A stretch of 64,000 nucleotides of DNA, from contig NZ_PUQD01000002.1 in the NCBI RefSeq assembly GCF_003331055.1, positions 62,001-126,000 on the forward strand. Reading direction: 5' to 3'. Numbering within the stretch: position 1 is the first letter of the stretch; the number at the start of each line of letters is the position of its first letter. The position numbers and the translations under genes were made by a program. Of the stretch, positions 18,264 to 27,426 are shown one piece after another. Origin of the DNA: Pseudomonas sp. AFG_SD02_1510_Pfu_092. Its GTDB lineage: Bacteria > Pseudomonadota > Gammaproteobacteria > Pseudomonadales > Pseudomonadaceae. A model generated the notes under the pieces. The model saw only the letters and a list, made by a program, of their open reading frames with translations. It had not been told where the DNA came from and did not search any database.

Positions 18264-18282
18264 GTCAATGATATTGATTCCC
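18264..18282. promoter_or_regulatory. Probable Fur box upstream of piuC
   Basis: Read leftward, GGGAATCAATATCATTGAC matches the classical Fur 19-mer at 12 of 19 positions by my count, including the ATCATT core. It lies 31-49 bases upstream of the piuC ATG, a good place for an operator. Confidence 0.55.
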
Positions 18283-18369
18283 TTTTGCGCTTCACAAGCC
18301 CCATTCGCCGCTTAAGACGTTTCAGCTTGATGAAACCGTAAAGGCAAATTGTAAAGAATGTAAATTCTT

Positions 18370-18400
18370 AGCGAATGGTAACGAATCTCAATTGTGAGTC
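18370..18400. promoter_or_regulatory. Possible Fur site upstream of the piuA-like receptor
   Basis: The region contains AATGGTAACGAATCTCAATT, which resembles Pseudomonas Fur sites of the ATGATAA-n-ATTCTCATT type with some mismatches. It lies about 60-85 bases before the receptor ATG. The neighbouring 18383-18406 segment also has an overlapping dyad (CAATTGTGAGTCACAATTG). Confidence 0.4.
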
Positions 18401-18455
18401 ACAATTGCTTACATTAACATCCGCCGCCTTGTCACCTTGGGGAAGGTCCTAAGCA

Positions 18456-20768
18456 ATGCGCCAGTACGTACCATCTGCAGTCAGTTCACCACGCCTGATC
18501 GTGTCCGCCATCGGTGTCGCCCTGAGCGCCTCGTCGGCCTACGCCGCCGACCCGGCCGCCAGCAGCGCGATCACCCTCGACGCCACCAGCGTCAACGGCA
18601 AGGCTGAACAGGCCAGCACCGACTACAAGGTCGACAAGGCCTCCTCGCAGAAGTACACCGCGCCACTGGTGGACACCCCGCGTTCGGTCACGGTGATCCC
18701 GCAGCAGGTGATCAAGGACACCAATGCCCTGAGCCTGCAGGATGCCCTGCGCACCGTGCCGGGCATCACCTTCGGTGCCGGCGAAGGCGGCAACCCGCAA
18801 GGCGACCGCCCGTTCATCCGCGGCTTCGACGCCCAGGGCGACACTTACCTGGACGGCGTGCGTGACACGGGCGCGCAAACCCGTGAAATCTTCGCCATCG
18901 AATCGGTGGAAGTGGCCAAGGGCCCGAACTCGGCCATCGGTGGCCGTGGTGCCGCCGGCGGCAGCATCAACCTGGTGAGCAAACGCGCACACCTGGGCAA
19001 CTCGCTGGATGGCGCCTGGACCTGGGGCAGCGACCAGACGCAGCGCTACACCTTCGATGGCAACTACCAGTTCAGCGACAGCGTTGCCGGCCGCCTGAAC
19101 CTGATGACCCACGAAAGCAACGTCGCCGGCCGCGACAAGGTCAACTACGACCGTTGGGGGATCGCCCCGTCGCTGGCCTTCGGCCTGGGCACCCCGACCC
19201 GCGTCAACCTCGACTACTACCACCTGGAAAGCGACGACCTGCCGGATTCCGGCATCCCGTACACCATACCGACCGGTGGCAGCGCCGCACGCACCTCGGC
19301 ACACCCGAGCAAGCCATACGACGGCGGCGACAGCGACAACTTCTATGGCCTGACCGGTCGCGACTTCCGCAAGAGCCGTGTAGACATCGCCACCTTCGCC
19401 ATCGAACACGACCTGACCGACTCGCTGACCATCAAGAACACCCTGCGTCACGGCAACAGCATGCAGGACTACATCCTCACCCAGCCTGACGACAGCAAGG
19501 GCAACGTCAACAACGGCAGCGTCTGGCGCCGTGCCAACAGCCGCGTCGGCAACACCGCCACCACCACCAACCAGACCGACCTGTTCGGCGAGTTCTATCT
19601 GGGCGGCATGAAGAACAGCTTCTCCACCGGTATCGAGCTGAGCCGTGAAGAGAGCAAGCGTTCGAGCTACACCGTCGATACCGACACCGTGCCGGGCGGT
19701 AGCGCCAACACCAACTGCACCCCAGGCATGATCGGTGCCAACAGCGGTTACAACTGCACGTCGCTGAGCAACCCGAACCCGGACGATCCGTGGAACGGCA
19801 GCATTGCACGCAACTATGCGGGCACCGACACCAAAAGCAACACCCGTGCAATCTACGTGTTCGACACGCTCGAGTTGACGCCCGAGTGGCTGTTGAACAT
19901 GGGCCTGCGTTACGACCACTTCGATACCCAGTACCGCACCTACGACGCCACCGGCGCCACCGTGGTCAACAGCAAGGGCGTGGTTTCCAAAGGCAAGGAT
20001 ACCAGCGAGTTCGTCACCGGCCAGCTGGGCCTGGTGTGGAAGCCGGCCGAGAACGGCAGCATCTATGTTTCCTACGCAACCTCGGCAACGCCACCCGGGG
20101 CGATGTTGGGCGAAGGTACCGAGGGCAACCCGCTGGGCAACACCACCGACCGCGCCGGCAACCTGCTGAGCAGCGACCTGGAGCCGGAAGAAACCACCAA
20201 CTACGAAATCGGTACCAAGTGGGACCTGTTCGACCAGCGCCTGTCTCTGGCCGCCGCGCTGTTCCGCACCGAGAAGGAAAACGCCCGCGTTCAGGTGGAC
20301 ACCACCACCTACGAAAACGTCGGCGAAACCCGCGTGCAAGGCATCGAACTGTCGGCCAGCGGCAAGATCACCGACAAGTGGCAGGTATTCGCCGGCTACA
20401 CCTACATGGAAGCACGCCAGATCGACGGCGGCGCGGTGAACAAGGCCAACGACGGCAACCAGCTGCCGAACACGCCGAACAACAGCGCCAGCCTGTGGAC
20501 CACCTATTCCATTACACCGAAGCTGACCGTTGGTGGCGGGGCGTTCTATGTGGATGACGTGTACGGCAGCGTGGCCAACACCACCATGGTCGACAGCTAC
20601 GTCCGCTACGACGCCATGGCCGCCTACAAGCTGACCAAGAACGTCGACCTGCAGCTGAACGTGCAGAACCTGACCAACGAGGTGTACTACGACAAGGCCT
20701 TCTCCACCCACTTCGCCAACCAGGCGGCGGGGCGGACGGCATTGTTGACCACCAGCGTGCACTTCTGA
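18456..20768 (+). CDS. piuA: TonB-dependent catecholate siderophore receptor (PiuA/Fiu-like)
   Basis: A 770-residue outer-membrane receptor. The signal peptide is cleaved after AYA (residue about 30, SSAYA-ADPAASS). The plug contains SQKYTAPLVDTPRSVTVIPQ (typical of the Fiu/FhuE group), then LRTVPGITFGAGEGGNPQGD and RPFIRGFDAQGDTYLDGVRD. The barrel ends with the terminal aromatic in LLTTSVHF. There is no STN signalling domain, so it should be regulated by Fur rather than by its own sigma factor. Genes of this family import catecholate-iron and siderophore-linked beta-lactams. It is divergent from piuC and followed by a reductase gene, matching the P. aeruginosa piu locus order as I recall it. 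Confidence 0.9.
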   Translation: MRQYVPSAVSSPRLIVSAIGVALSASSAYAADPAASSAITLDATSVNGKAEQASTDYKVDKASSQKYTAPLVDTPRSVTVIPQQVIKDTNALSLQDALRTVPGITFGAGEGGNPQGDRPFIRGFDAQGDTYLDGVRDTGAQTREIFAIESVEVAKGPNSAIGGRGAAGGSINLVSKRAHLGNSLDGAWTWGSDQTQRYTFDGNYQFSDSVAGRLNLMTHESNVAGRDKVNYDRWGIAPSLAFGLGTPTRVNLDYYHLESDDLPDSGIPYTIPTGGSAARTSAHPSKPYDGGDSDNFYGLTGRDFRKSRVDIATFAIEHDLTDSLTIKNTLRHGNSMQDYILTQPDDSKGNVNNGSVWRRANSRVGNTATTTNQTDLFGEFYLGGMKNSFSTGIELSREESKRSSYTVDTDTVPGGSANTNCTPGMIGANSGYNCTSLSNPNPDDPWNGSIARNYAGTDTKSNTRAIYVFDTLELTPEWLLNMGLRYDHFDTQYRTYDATGATVVNSKGVVSKGKDTSEFVTGQLGLVWKPAENGSIYVSYATSATPPGAMLGEGTEGNPLGNTTDRAGNLLSSDLEPEETTNYEIGTKWDLFDQRLSLAAALFRTEKENARVQVDTTTYENVGETRVQGIELSASGKITDKWQVFAGYTYMEARQIDGGAVNKANDGNQLPNTPNNSASLWTTYSITPKLTVGGGAFYVDDVYGSVANTTMVDSYVRYDAMAAYKLTKNVDLQLNVQNLTNEVYYDKAFSTHFANQAAGRTALLTTSVHF

Positions 20769-20805
20769 TGTCGGGACGGGGCTGATTCTGAAAGGGCTGC
20801 GCCTG

Positions 20806-20905
20806 CGCCGGCCCTTTCGCGGGTAAACCCGCTCCCACAAGGATTTACACAGCTATCAAACGCCGTGCAGTCCCCTGTGGGAGCGGGTTCACCCGCGAAG
20901 GGGCC
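20806..20905. repeat. REP pair (inverted)
   Basis: CTTTCGCGGGTAAACCCGCT at the left and GGGAGCGGGTTCACCCGCGA at the right, between the receptor gene and the reductase gene. If the two genes are co-transcribed, the hairpin would sit inside the operon. Confidence 0.9.
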
Positions 20906-21021
20906 AATACAGGCACGCGCCGAAAGTGCCCGCGCCCCGTTCATTCCCTGTGAGCGGGGCGTTTGCGTATCAAGGCATAATGCACGCCGCGCAGCATGCG
21001 GCAGAAACACAAGGTGATCAT

Positions 21022-23577
21022 GTGGTGAAGAAGACGCTGTTCCAATTGCACTGGTTCTTTGGCATCACCGCGGGCCTGGTGCTGGCCTTGATGGGGATCA
21101 CCGGGGCCCTGTACTCGTTTCAGGAAGAGCTGCTGCGCGCGTTCAATGCCGACGTACTCAAGGTTGAAGTGCGCGCCGAAGGCGTGCTGCCGCCGGCCGA
21201 ACTGGTACGCCGGGTCGAGGCCCAGCAGCACGACAAGGTGGCGATGCTGTGGGTCGATGTGCGCGAAGGCAATGCCGCGCGCATCTTCTTCACGCCGCCC
21301 CCGGGGGAACGCCGTGGTCAACTGCGCTACGCCGACCCCTATACCGGCGAACTCAAGGGCGACGCCGCGGGCCAAGGCTTCTTCAACCTCATGCTCAACC
21401 TGCACCGCTTCCTCGCCATGGGTGACAGCGGCCGGCAGATCACCGGCGCCTGCACCCTGATGCTGGTGTTCTTCTGCCTCTCCGGCCTGTACCTGCGCTG
21501 GCCGCGCAAGGCGCTGGCCTGGCGCACCTGGCTGACCCTCGACTGGGCCAGGAAAGGCCGTGCGTTCAACTGGGACCTGCACGCCGTGGCCGGCACCTGG
21601 TGCCTGCTGTTCTACCTGCTGTTCGCCCTGACCGGGCTGTTCTGGTCTTACGAGTGGTACCGCTCGGGCTTGAACAAGCTGCTGGCTGACGAACCCGCTG
21701 CAGGGCAGCAGCACAAGCGCGGCGAAGGCCGTGGGCGCCACGGGCCGCAGAAGGTCGACAAGAACGCCCCGCCGCTGGTGGTCGACTACGACGCGATCTG
21801 GGCCAACCTCAAGGACGCTGCCGGGCCCGGTCTGGCCATGTACAACCTGCGCCTGCCACCGGTGGGCGGCCAGCCGGCCAACCTGTTCTACCTGCTGGAC
21901 AACGCCGACCATCCGCGCGCCTTCAACACCCTGGTGCTGGACCCGGCCACCGGCCAGGTAAAAAAACATGACCGCTACAGCGAAAAATCCTTCAAGGCGC
22001 AACTGCTGCAGAGCGTGTATGCCCTTCACGTGGGTGAATATTTCGGCCTGCCGGGGCGCATCATCGTCACCCTCGCCAGCCTGACCATGCCGCTGTTCTT
22101 CGTCACTGGCTGGCTGCTGTACCTCGACCGCCGCCGCAAGCAGCGCCAGGTGCGTGCGGCCCGTGGCAACGTTGCCAACAGCAACGGCAGCGGCGACAGC
22201 TGGCTGATCGGTTTTGCCAGCCAGAGCGGCCTTGCCGAACAACTGGCCTGGCAGAGTGCCGGCCAATTGCAGGCGGCCGGCTTGCCGGTGCAGGTACGCG
22301 CCCTGGCCGAACTTAGAGAAGAAGATCTGCGCCAGGCTCGCCGCGCCCTGTTCGTGGTCAGCACCTTCGGCGACGGCGAAGCGCCCGACAGCGCCCGTGG
22401 CTTCGAGCGCAAGATCCTCGGCCAGCCGTGGGCGCTGAACAACCTCAGCTATGCGCTGCTCGCCCTGGGCGATCGCCAGTACCCGCACTTCTGCGGCTTC
22501 GCCCGGCGACTGCAAGCGTGGCTGGGTGAGCGCGGCGCCAGCAGCACATTCAGCCCGGTGGAAGTGGATAACGCCGACCCGGCCGCCCTGCAACAGTGGC
22601 AACAGGAACTGGCGCAATTGACCGGTGCCCAGCCAGTCGCTGCCTGGCAGCCGCCGAGCTTCGGCAATTGGTCGTTGCTACATCGCCAGCTGCTCAACCC
22701 GGGCAGCCAGGGCCAGCCGGTGTACCTGCTCGGCTTGCAACCGGAAGAGCCGGCCAGTTGGCAAGCCGGCGATCTGGTGGAAATCTTGCCGCTCAATGGC
22801 CAACCTCGCATCGCGGCCTTCCTCGATGGCATGGCACTGGACGCTGGGGCCACGGTACAAGTGAATGGTCTGAGCGAAAGCCTTGCGCAGGCGCTGGCCG
22901 GTCGCCAGTTGCCGACCCGTCGCGATCACCTGATCGGCTTGCAGGCGCAAGCACTGGTCGACGCCCTGGTGCCGATCGGCAGCCGCGAGTACTCGATCGC
23001 CTCGGTCGCCAGTGATGGCGTGCTGGAACTGATCGTGCGCCAGGAGCGCCACGCCGACGGCACCCTGGGCCTGGGTTCGGGCTGGCTGACCGAGTACCTG
23101 CCGCTGCACGGTACGTTGAGCCTGCGCCTGCGCCGCAACAGTGGCTTCCATCTGCCGGAGACGGCTGCACCGATGATCCTGATCGGCAACGGCACCGGCC
23201 TGGCTGGCCTGCGCAGCCTCATTCGGGCACGGATCAATGCTGGCGAGCAGCGCAACTGGCTACTGTTCGGCGAACGTAACCGCGCGCATGACCTGCTGTG
23301 TGGCGCAGAACTGCAGGGTTGGCTCGCCAGCGGCGACCTGGCGCGGCTGGACCTGGCGTTCTCGCGGGATCAGGCCGAGAAAGTGTATGTGCAGGATGTG
23401 TTGCTGCAGCAGGCGGAAGAGTTCAAGCGCTGGGTCGCGGATGGCGCCTGTGTGTATGTCTGCGGCAGCCTGCAAGGGATGGCGGCCGGGGTGGATGCGG
23501 CGCTCAATGGCATGCTCGGGGAAGCGCTAGTGCAACAGCTGATCGAGGATGGGCGGTACCGGCGGGATGTGTATTGA
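21022..23577 (+). CDS. PepSY-flavodoxin-NADPH reductase fusion (candidate siderophore reductase)
   Basis: An 851-residue membrane flavoprotein. The N-terminal PepSY transmembrane module has four helices (about 12-32, 140-160, 192-212 and 346-368) and conserved histidines ([39 protein letters not shown]) that could bind heme. A flavodoxin domain starts near residue 394 ([20 protein letters not shown]). A sulfite-reductase-like FAD/NADPH domain fills the C-terminal 300 residues (REYSIAS for FAD, then [13 protein letters not shown] and [11 protein letters not shown] for NADPH). The start is GTG at 21022 with AAGGTGAT upstream; an ATG-started extension from 20926 is unlikely. Its place after the piuA-like receptor suggests electron delivery from NADPH to ferric-siderophore. 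Annotation as sulfite reductase would be misleading. Confidence 0.82.
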   Translation: MVKKTLFQLHWFFGITAGLVLALMGITGALYSFQEELLRAFNADVLKVEVRAEGVLPPAELVRRVEAQQHDKVAMLWVDVREGNAARIFFTPPPGERRGQLRYADPYTGELKGDAAGQGFFNLMLNLHRFLAMGDSGRQITGACTLMLVFFCLSGLYLRWPRKALAWRTWLTLDWARKGRAFNWDLHAVAGTWCLLFYLLFALTGLFWSYEWYRSGLNKLLADEPAAGQQHKRGEGRGRHGPQKVDKNAPPLVVDYDAIWANLKDAAGPGLAMYNLRLPPVGGQPANLFYLLDNADHPRAFNTLVLDPATGQVKKHDRYSEKSFKAQLLQSVYALHVGEYFGLPGRIIVTLASLTMPLFFVTGWLLYLDRRRKQRQVRAARGNVANSNGSGDSWLIGFASQSGLAEQLAWQSAGQLQAAGLPVQVRALAELREEDLRQARRALFVVSTFGDGEAPDSARGFERKILGQPWALNNLSYALLALGDRQYPHFCGFARRLQAWLGERGASSTFSPVEVDNADPAALQQWQQELAQLTGAQPVAAWQPPSFGNWSLLHRQLLNPGSQGQPVYLLGLQPEEPASWQAGDLVEILPLNGQPRIAAFLDGMALDAGATVQVNGLSESLAQALAGRQLPTRRDHLIGLQAQALVDALVPIGSREYSIASVASDGVLELIVRQERHADGTLGLGSGWLTEYLPLHGTLSLRLRRNSGFHLPETAAPMILIGNGTGLAGLRSLIRARINAGEQRNWLLFGERNRAHDLLCGAELQGWLASGDLARLDLAFSRDQAEKVYVQDVLLQQAEEFKRWVADGACVYVCGSLQGMAAGVDAALNGMLGEALVQQLIEDGRYRRDVY

Positions 23578-23599
23578 TCGGAAATTGATGTGACCAGCG

Positions 23600-23701
23600 C
23601 CGGCCTCTTCGCGGGTAAACCCGCTCCCACAGGTACTGCACACTATTCGCAATCTGTGAAGATCCTGTGGGAGCGGGTTCACCCGCGAAGGGGCCGGTAC
23701 A
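23600..23701. repeat. REP pair (inverted) between convergent genes
   Basis: CTTCGCGGGTAAACCCGCTC and GAGCGGGTTCACCCGCGAAG, flanked by matching GCCGGC/GGCCGG ends that lengthen the dyad. It separates the reductase gene from the amidase gene. Confidence 0.9.
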
Positions 23702-23706
23702 GGCTA

Positions 23707-24498
23707 TCAGTGCAACTCGAAGGTATCGGCATCCAGGTTGGCCGGGAACTTGGCCCGGTACGCCGCAAGCTCCGCCGCACTCAACACCGCAGTGAACACC
23801 CCGTCCGCCTCCCCGGCACTGAGTAGGCTCTCGCCCTGGAAATCCAGCACCTGGCTGTCGCCGGAATAGGCAAAGCCCTTACCGTCCGTACCCACCCGGT
23901 TCACCGCTGCCACGTAACACAGGTTCTCGATACCGCGCGCTGGCAGCAAACGGTTCCAGTGCTGGCGGCGCGCGGCCGGCCAGTTGGCGGTGTACAGCAG
24001 CAGGTCGGTATCCTGGGCATCACGGCTCCACACCGGGAAGCGCAGGTCGTAGCAGATCAGCGGGCGAATCCGCCAGCCCTTGAGTTCGAACTGCACCTGG
24101 CGCTCGCCCGGGGTGTAGTGCTTGTGCTCACCGGCCATGCGGAACAGGTGGCGCTTGTCATAGTGCAGGATCTCGCCATCCGGGCGCGCCCACAGCAGGC
24201 GGTTGCGGTGGCTGCCATCGGCGGCCTGGATGATCACGCTGCCGGTGATCACCGTGTCGTACTTCTTCGCCTGGGCTTTCAGCCACTTGTAGGTCGGGCC
24301 GTTCTCCGGCTCGGCCAGGCTCTCGGACTGCATCGAGAAGCCAGTGGTGAACATTTCCGGCAGGATCACCAGGTCCACTTCACCCACCTGCTCCAGCAAC
24401 TCCTCGAAGTGTGCGTAATTGGCCTCGCGGTCGTGCCAGGCCAGGGCGGTCTGTACCAGGGCGATTTTCAGGTTCGGCAGTTCACTCAGATCGCGCAT
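23707..24498 (-). CDS. Omega-amidase of the nitrilase superfamily (YafV-like)
   Basis: A 263-residue carbon-nitrogen hydrolase. The catalytic triad is E48 (LPEMFTTGF), K115 (HYDKRHLF) and C149 (LICYDLRFP). Relatives hydrolyse alpha-ketoglutaramate or alpha-ketosuccinamate, the deaminated forms of glutamine and asparagine. I chose the ATG at 24498 (MRDLSELPNLKIALVQTALA). Its start overlaps the end of the aminotransferase gene by 13 bases. This pairing supports a glutamine transaminase/omega-amidase function. Confidence 0.9.
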   Translation of the reverse strand: MRDLSELPNLKIALVQTALAWHDREANYAHFEELLEQVGEVDLVILPEMFTTGFSMQSESLAEPENGPTYKWLKAQAKKYDTVITGSVIIQAADGSHRNRLLWARPDGEILHYDKRHLFRMAGEHKHYTPGERQVQFELKGWRIRPLICYDLRFPVWSRDAQDTDLLLYTANWPAARRQHWNRLLPARGIENLCYVAAVNRVGTDGKGFAYSGDSQVLDFQGESLLSAGEADGVFTAVLSAAELAAYRAKFPANLDADTFELH

Positions 24499-25634
24499 AG
24501 TCGTTCCGCTGCCTGACGCAGCGTCTCCTCTCGTTTGGCAAAGCACAGGCGAACCAGGCGTTGCGCGGGGATGGGTTGCTGGTAGAACACCGACACCGGG
24601 ATGGCCGCCACGCCGTGCTCACGGGTCAGCCACACGGCCATGTCGACGTCGTTCAGGTCCGGGCGGATCTGCGAATAGTCCACCAGCTGGAAATAGGTGC
24701 CCGCCGTGCGGGTGAAACGCAAGCGCGAGCCTTCCAGCAAACCACAGAATAGGTCGCGCTTGGCTTGGTAGAAGGCCGGCAGTTCATCGACATGCTCCGG
24801 GTGCTCGGCCATGAAGTCGGCCAGCGCGCATTGCAGGGGCGTAACGCCACAGAAGTTGACGTACTGATGCACCTTGCGCAGCTCGGCGCTCAGCGCCGGC
24901 GGGGCGATCACGTAGCCGGTCTTCCAGCCGGTGACGTGGTAGGTCTTGCCGAACGAGCTAACCACGAAAGCGCGTTGATAGAGCTGCTCGTGGGCCAGCA
25001 CACTGGCGTGGCGCACGCCGTCAAAGACCAGGTGTTCGTAGACTTCGTCGCTGACCAGGTAGATATCGCGCTCGGCGATCAGCCGGGCCAGTTGGTCAAG
25101 GTCTTCGCGGGTGATCAGCGCACCGCTTGGGTTGTGCGGTGAGTTGAGGATCACCATGCGCGTGCGCGGGCTCAGGGCATCGCTGAACTTCTGCCAGTCG
25201 ATGCGGAAGTCACCGTCGCTTAGTTGCACATGCACGCAGCGGCCACCGGCCAATTCCACGGACGGCTCGTAGCTGTCGTAGCAAGGGTCGAAGACGATCA
25301 CCTCGTCGCCGGCATGCACCACCGCCTGGATAGCGCAGAAGATCGCCTCGGTGGCGCCCGGGGTGATGGTCACTTCCTGGTCGGCATCCACCTGCGCGCC
25401 ATACAACCGCGCGACCTGGGCTGCCACCTGCTGGCGCAGGGCCGGCAGGCCGGTCATCGGTGAATACTGGTTATGCCCGGCGGCCACGTGCCGGCCGACT
25501 GCATCGAGCAGCGCCTGCGGGCCGTTGAAGTCGGGGAAACCTTGCGAAAGGTTCAACGCGCCAGTCTGCACGGCGAGCTGGGACATGCTGGTGAAGATGG
25601 TCGTGCCGACATTCGGCAGTTTGCTGCGGATCAT
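24486..25634 (-). CDS. PLP aminotransferase (YbdL/glutamine-methionine type)
   Basis: A 382-residue fold-type I class I/II aminotransferase. The PLP lysine is K230 (SSFGKTYHVTGWKTGY). Other marks are the substrate-binding NSPHNPSGALI and the aspartate that holds the pyridine nitrogen (YLVSDEVYEHLVFDG). It resembles E. coli YbdL, which prefers methionine, histidine and aromatic amino acids. In combination with the amidase it could regenerate methionine from its keto acid using glutamine, the amidase pulling the reaction forward. It is the first gene of a two-gene leftward operon. Confidence 0.88.
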   Translation of the reverse strand: MIRSKLPNVGTTIFTSMSQLAVQTGALNLSQGFPDFNGPQALLDAVGRHVAAGHNQYSPMTGLPALRQQVAAQVARLYGAQVDADQEVTITPGATEAIFCAIQAVVHAGDEVIVFDPCYDSYEPSVELAGGRCVHVQLSDGDFRIDWQKFSDALSPRTRMVILNSPHNPSGALITREDLDQLARLIAERDIYLVSDEVYEHLVFDGVRHASVLAHEQLYQRAFVVSSFGKTYHVTGWKTGYVIAPPALSAELRKVHQYVNFCGVTPLQCALADFMAEHPEHVDELPAFYQAKRDLFCGLLEGSRLRFTRTAGTYFQLVDYSQIRPDLNDVDMAVWLTREHGVAAIPVSVFYQQPIPAQRLVRLCFAKREETLRQAAERLCAI

Positions 25635-25744
25635 GGAGCCCTCTTTCCTGGGGTGTATCCGGCACGGGTTGGAGTCCGAGCATAGCGGATCGAGCGGTCA
25701 GGAAAAAGGTTGAAACAATAGGGGGATTTGCGCTGGATCAAAGG

Positions 25745-25838
25745 GCCCATTCGCGGGTAAACCCGCTCCCACAGGTACTGCACAGAATTCGAAAACTGTG
25801 TGGGACCTGTGGGAGCGGGTTTACCCGCGAAGAGGCCG
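25745..25838. repeat. REP pair (inverted)
   Basis: ATTCGCGGGTAAACCCGCTC and GAGCGGGTTTACCCGCGAAG in opposite orientation, located between the aminotransferase promoter region and the 3' end of der. Confidence 0.9.
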
Positions 25839-25846
25839 ACGCGAAA

Positions 25847-27310
25847 TCAGCGCTTGTCGCGGCGCTTCTTCTCGGCCTTCTTGTGGTGCGACATCAGGCG
25901 GCGCTTCTTGTTGACCTGGCGGTCGGTGAGGGTGTTCTTCTTGCCCTCGTACGGGTTTTCGCCGCCCTTGTATTCGATGCGGATCGGCGTGCCGACCAGC
26001 TTCAGCACGCGGCGGTAGGTGTTCTCCAGGTAACGCGAGTACGACTTCGGAATCTTGTCGGTCTGGTTGCCGTGGATCACGATCAGCGGCGGGTTGGCAC
26101 CACCGAGGTGGGCATAGCGCAGCTTGATGCGGCGGCCGTTGACCAGCGGTGGCTGGTGCTCGCTCACGGCATCTTCGAGGATCTGCGTCAGGCGGCTGGT
26201 CGGCCAGCGGGTTACCGCCGACTTGAACGCGGCCTGCACCGACTTGTACAGGTTGCCCACGCCAGTGCCATGCAGGGCAGAGATGAAGTGGATGTCGGCG
26301 AAGTCGACGAAGAACAACCGGCGCTCCAGCTCGGTCTTCACGTAGTCGCGCTCGCCCGGCTGCATGCCATCCCACTTGTTCAGGGCGATGACGATGGCGC
26401 GGCCGGCCTCCAGGGCGAAGCCCAGCAGGTTCAGGTCGTGGTCTACCACGCCTTCGCGGGCGTCCATGACGAAGATCACCACGTTGGCGTCCTTGATCGC
26501 CTGCAGCGTCTTCACCACCGAGAACTTTTCGACTTCCTCGTGGATCTTGCCGCGCTTGCGCACGCCGGCGGTGTCGATGAAGGTGTACTTCTCGTCATCA
26601 CGCTCGAACGGGATGTAGATACTGTCGCGGGTGGTGCCCGGCTGGTCGTATACCACCACGCGCTCTTCGCCGAGCATGCGGTTGACCAGGGTCGACTTGC
26701 CCACGTTGGGGCGGCCGATGATGGCGATCTTGATGCCATCCTTCTCGCTCGGGCCCGGAATGCGCACGGCTTCTTCGCCTTCGGCGACTTCGGCGTCCAG
26801 CGCTTCCTCGACCTGGTCACGCGGGATGTGGCCGAGCACGGCCTCCATCAGCGCATTGATGCCACGGCCCTGGGAGCCGGCCACCGGAATGGCGTTGCCC
26901 ATGCCCAGCGGCGAGAACTCGGCGCGGGCGACGTCGGCGTCAATGTTGTCGATCTTGTTGGCAACCAGGATCGCTTCCTTGTTCCGCTTGCGCAGGTGCT
27001 CGGCGATCATTTGGTCGGCGGCGGTCATGCCGGCACGGGCGTCAACCAGGAACAGCACATAGTCGGCTTCTTCGATGGCCATGAGCGACTGCTCGGCCAT
27101 CTTCTCGTCCATGCCCACTTCGTCACCGGTGATACCACCGGTGTCGATCAGGATGAAGGAACGACCCTGCCAGCTGGCATCACCGTACTGGCGGTCACGG
27201 GTCAGACCCGACAAGTCACCGACGATGGCATCGCGGGTTTTGGTCAGGCGGTTGAACATGGTGGATTTGCCGACGTTCGGCCGGCCCACCAGGGCGATTA
27301 CGGGAACCAT
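25847..27310 (-). CDS. der: Ribosome-assembly GTPase Der (EngA)
   Basis: A 487-residue protein with two consecutive GTPase domains, needed for 50S subunit assembly. G-domain 1 starts at once with [21 protein letters not shown]-domain 2, near residue 200, has [20 protein letters not shown]. Each has DT-G motifs (LIDTGGI, FIDTAGV) and NKxD (NKIDN, NKWDG). The KH-like domain and a basic C-terminal tail ([20 protein letters not shown]) follow. I chose the ATG at 27310; four upstream codons are open but match no family member. A hairpin separates it from bamB. Confidence 0.97.
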   Translation of the reverse strand: MVPVIALVGRPNVGKSTMFNRLTKTRDAIVGDLSGLTRDRQYGDASWQGRSFILIDTGGITGDEVGMDEKMAEQSLMAIEEADYVLFLVDARAGMTAADQMIAEHLRKRNKEAILVANKIDNIDADVARAEFSPLGMGNAIPVAGSQGRGINALMEAVLGHIPRDQVEEALDAEVAEGEEAVRIPGPSEKDGIKIAIIGRPNVGKSTLVNRMLGEERVVVYDQPGTTRDSIYIPFERDDEKYTFIDTAGVRKRGKIHEEVEKFSVVKTLQAIKDANVVIFVMDAREGVVDHDLNLLGFALEAGRAIVIALNKWDGMQPGERDYVKTELERRLFFVDFADIHFISALHGTGVGNLYKSVQAAFKSAVTRWPTSRLTQILEDAVSEHQPPLVNGRRIKLRYAHLGGANPPLIVIHGNQTDKIPKSYSRYLENTYRRVLKLVGTPIRIEYKGGENPYEGKKNTLTDRQVNKKRRLMSHHKKAEKKRRDKR

Positions 27311-27345
27311 TCGGCTCTCCACTCTTGAATTCTTGAAAATGCAAA

Positions 27346-27366
27346 GGCCGCTGCAAGGCAGCGGCC
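27346..27366 (-). terminator. Hairpin terminator between bamB and der
   Basis: Read leftward, GGCCGCTGCCTTGCAGCGGC then C, followed by TTTGCATTTT. A strong stem with a short T-rich tail. It could attenuate transcription from bamB into der. Confidence 0.6.
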
Positions 27367-27395
27367 GGAGTTCGGGCGGCGTGTCCTACGCCGCG

Positions 27396-27420
27396 GCTTG
27401 AAGCCCCCAAGGCTTCAAGC
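27396..27420 (-). other. Hairpin directly after bamB
   Basis: GCTTGAAGCC and GGCTTCAAGC form a perfect 10-base-pair stem with a 5-base loop, 7 bases after the bamB stop codon. There is no T-tract. It may stabilise the mRNA 3' end. Confidence 0.6.
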
Positions 27421-27426
27421 ATAGCT

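Noticed and set aside
20687..21010. Short frames such as MGAGLPAKRP or FAGKPAPTG seen at many REP sites
   Set aside because: These peptides are the translation of REP arms and recur at every copy; they are not genes.
21022..23577. Naming the large flavoprotein sulfite reductase CysJ
   Set aside because: CysJ has no PepSY membrane module, and no cysI-type hemoprotein gene is adjacent. Only the C-terminal domains are shared.
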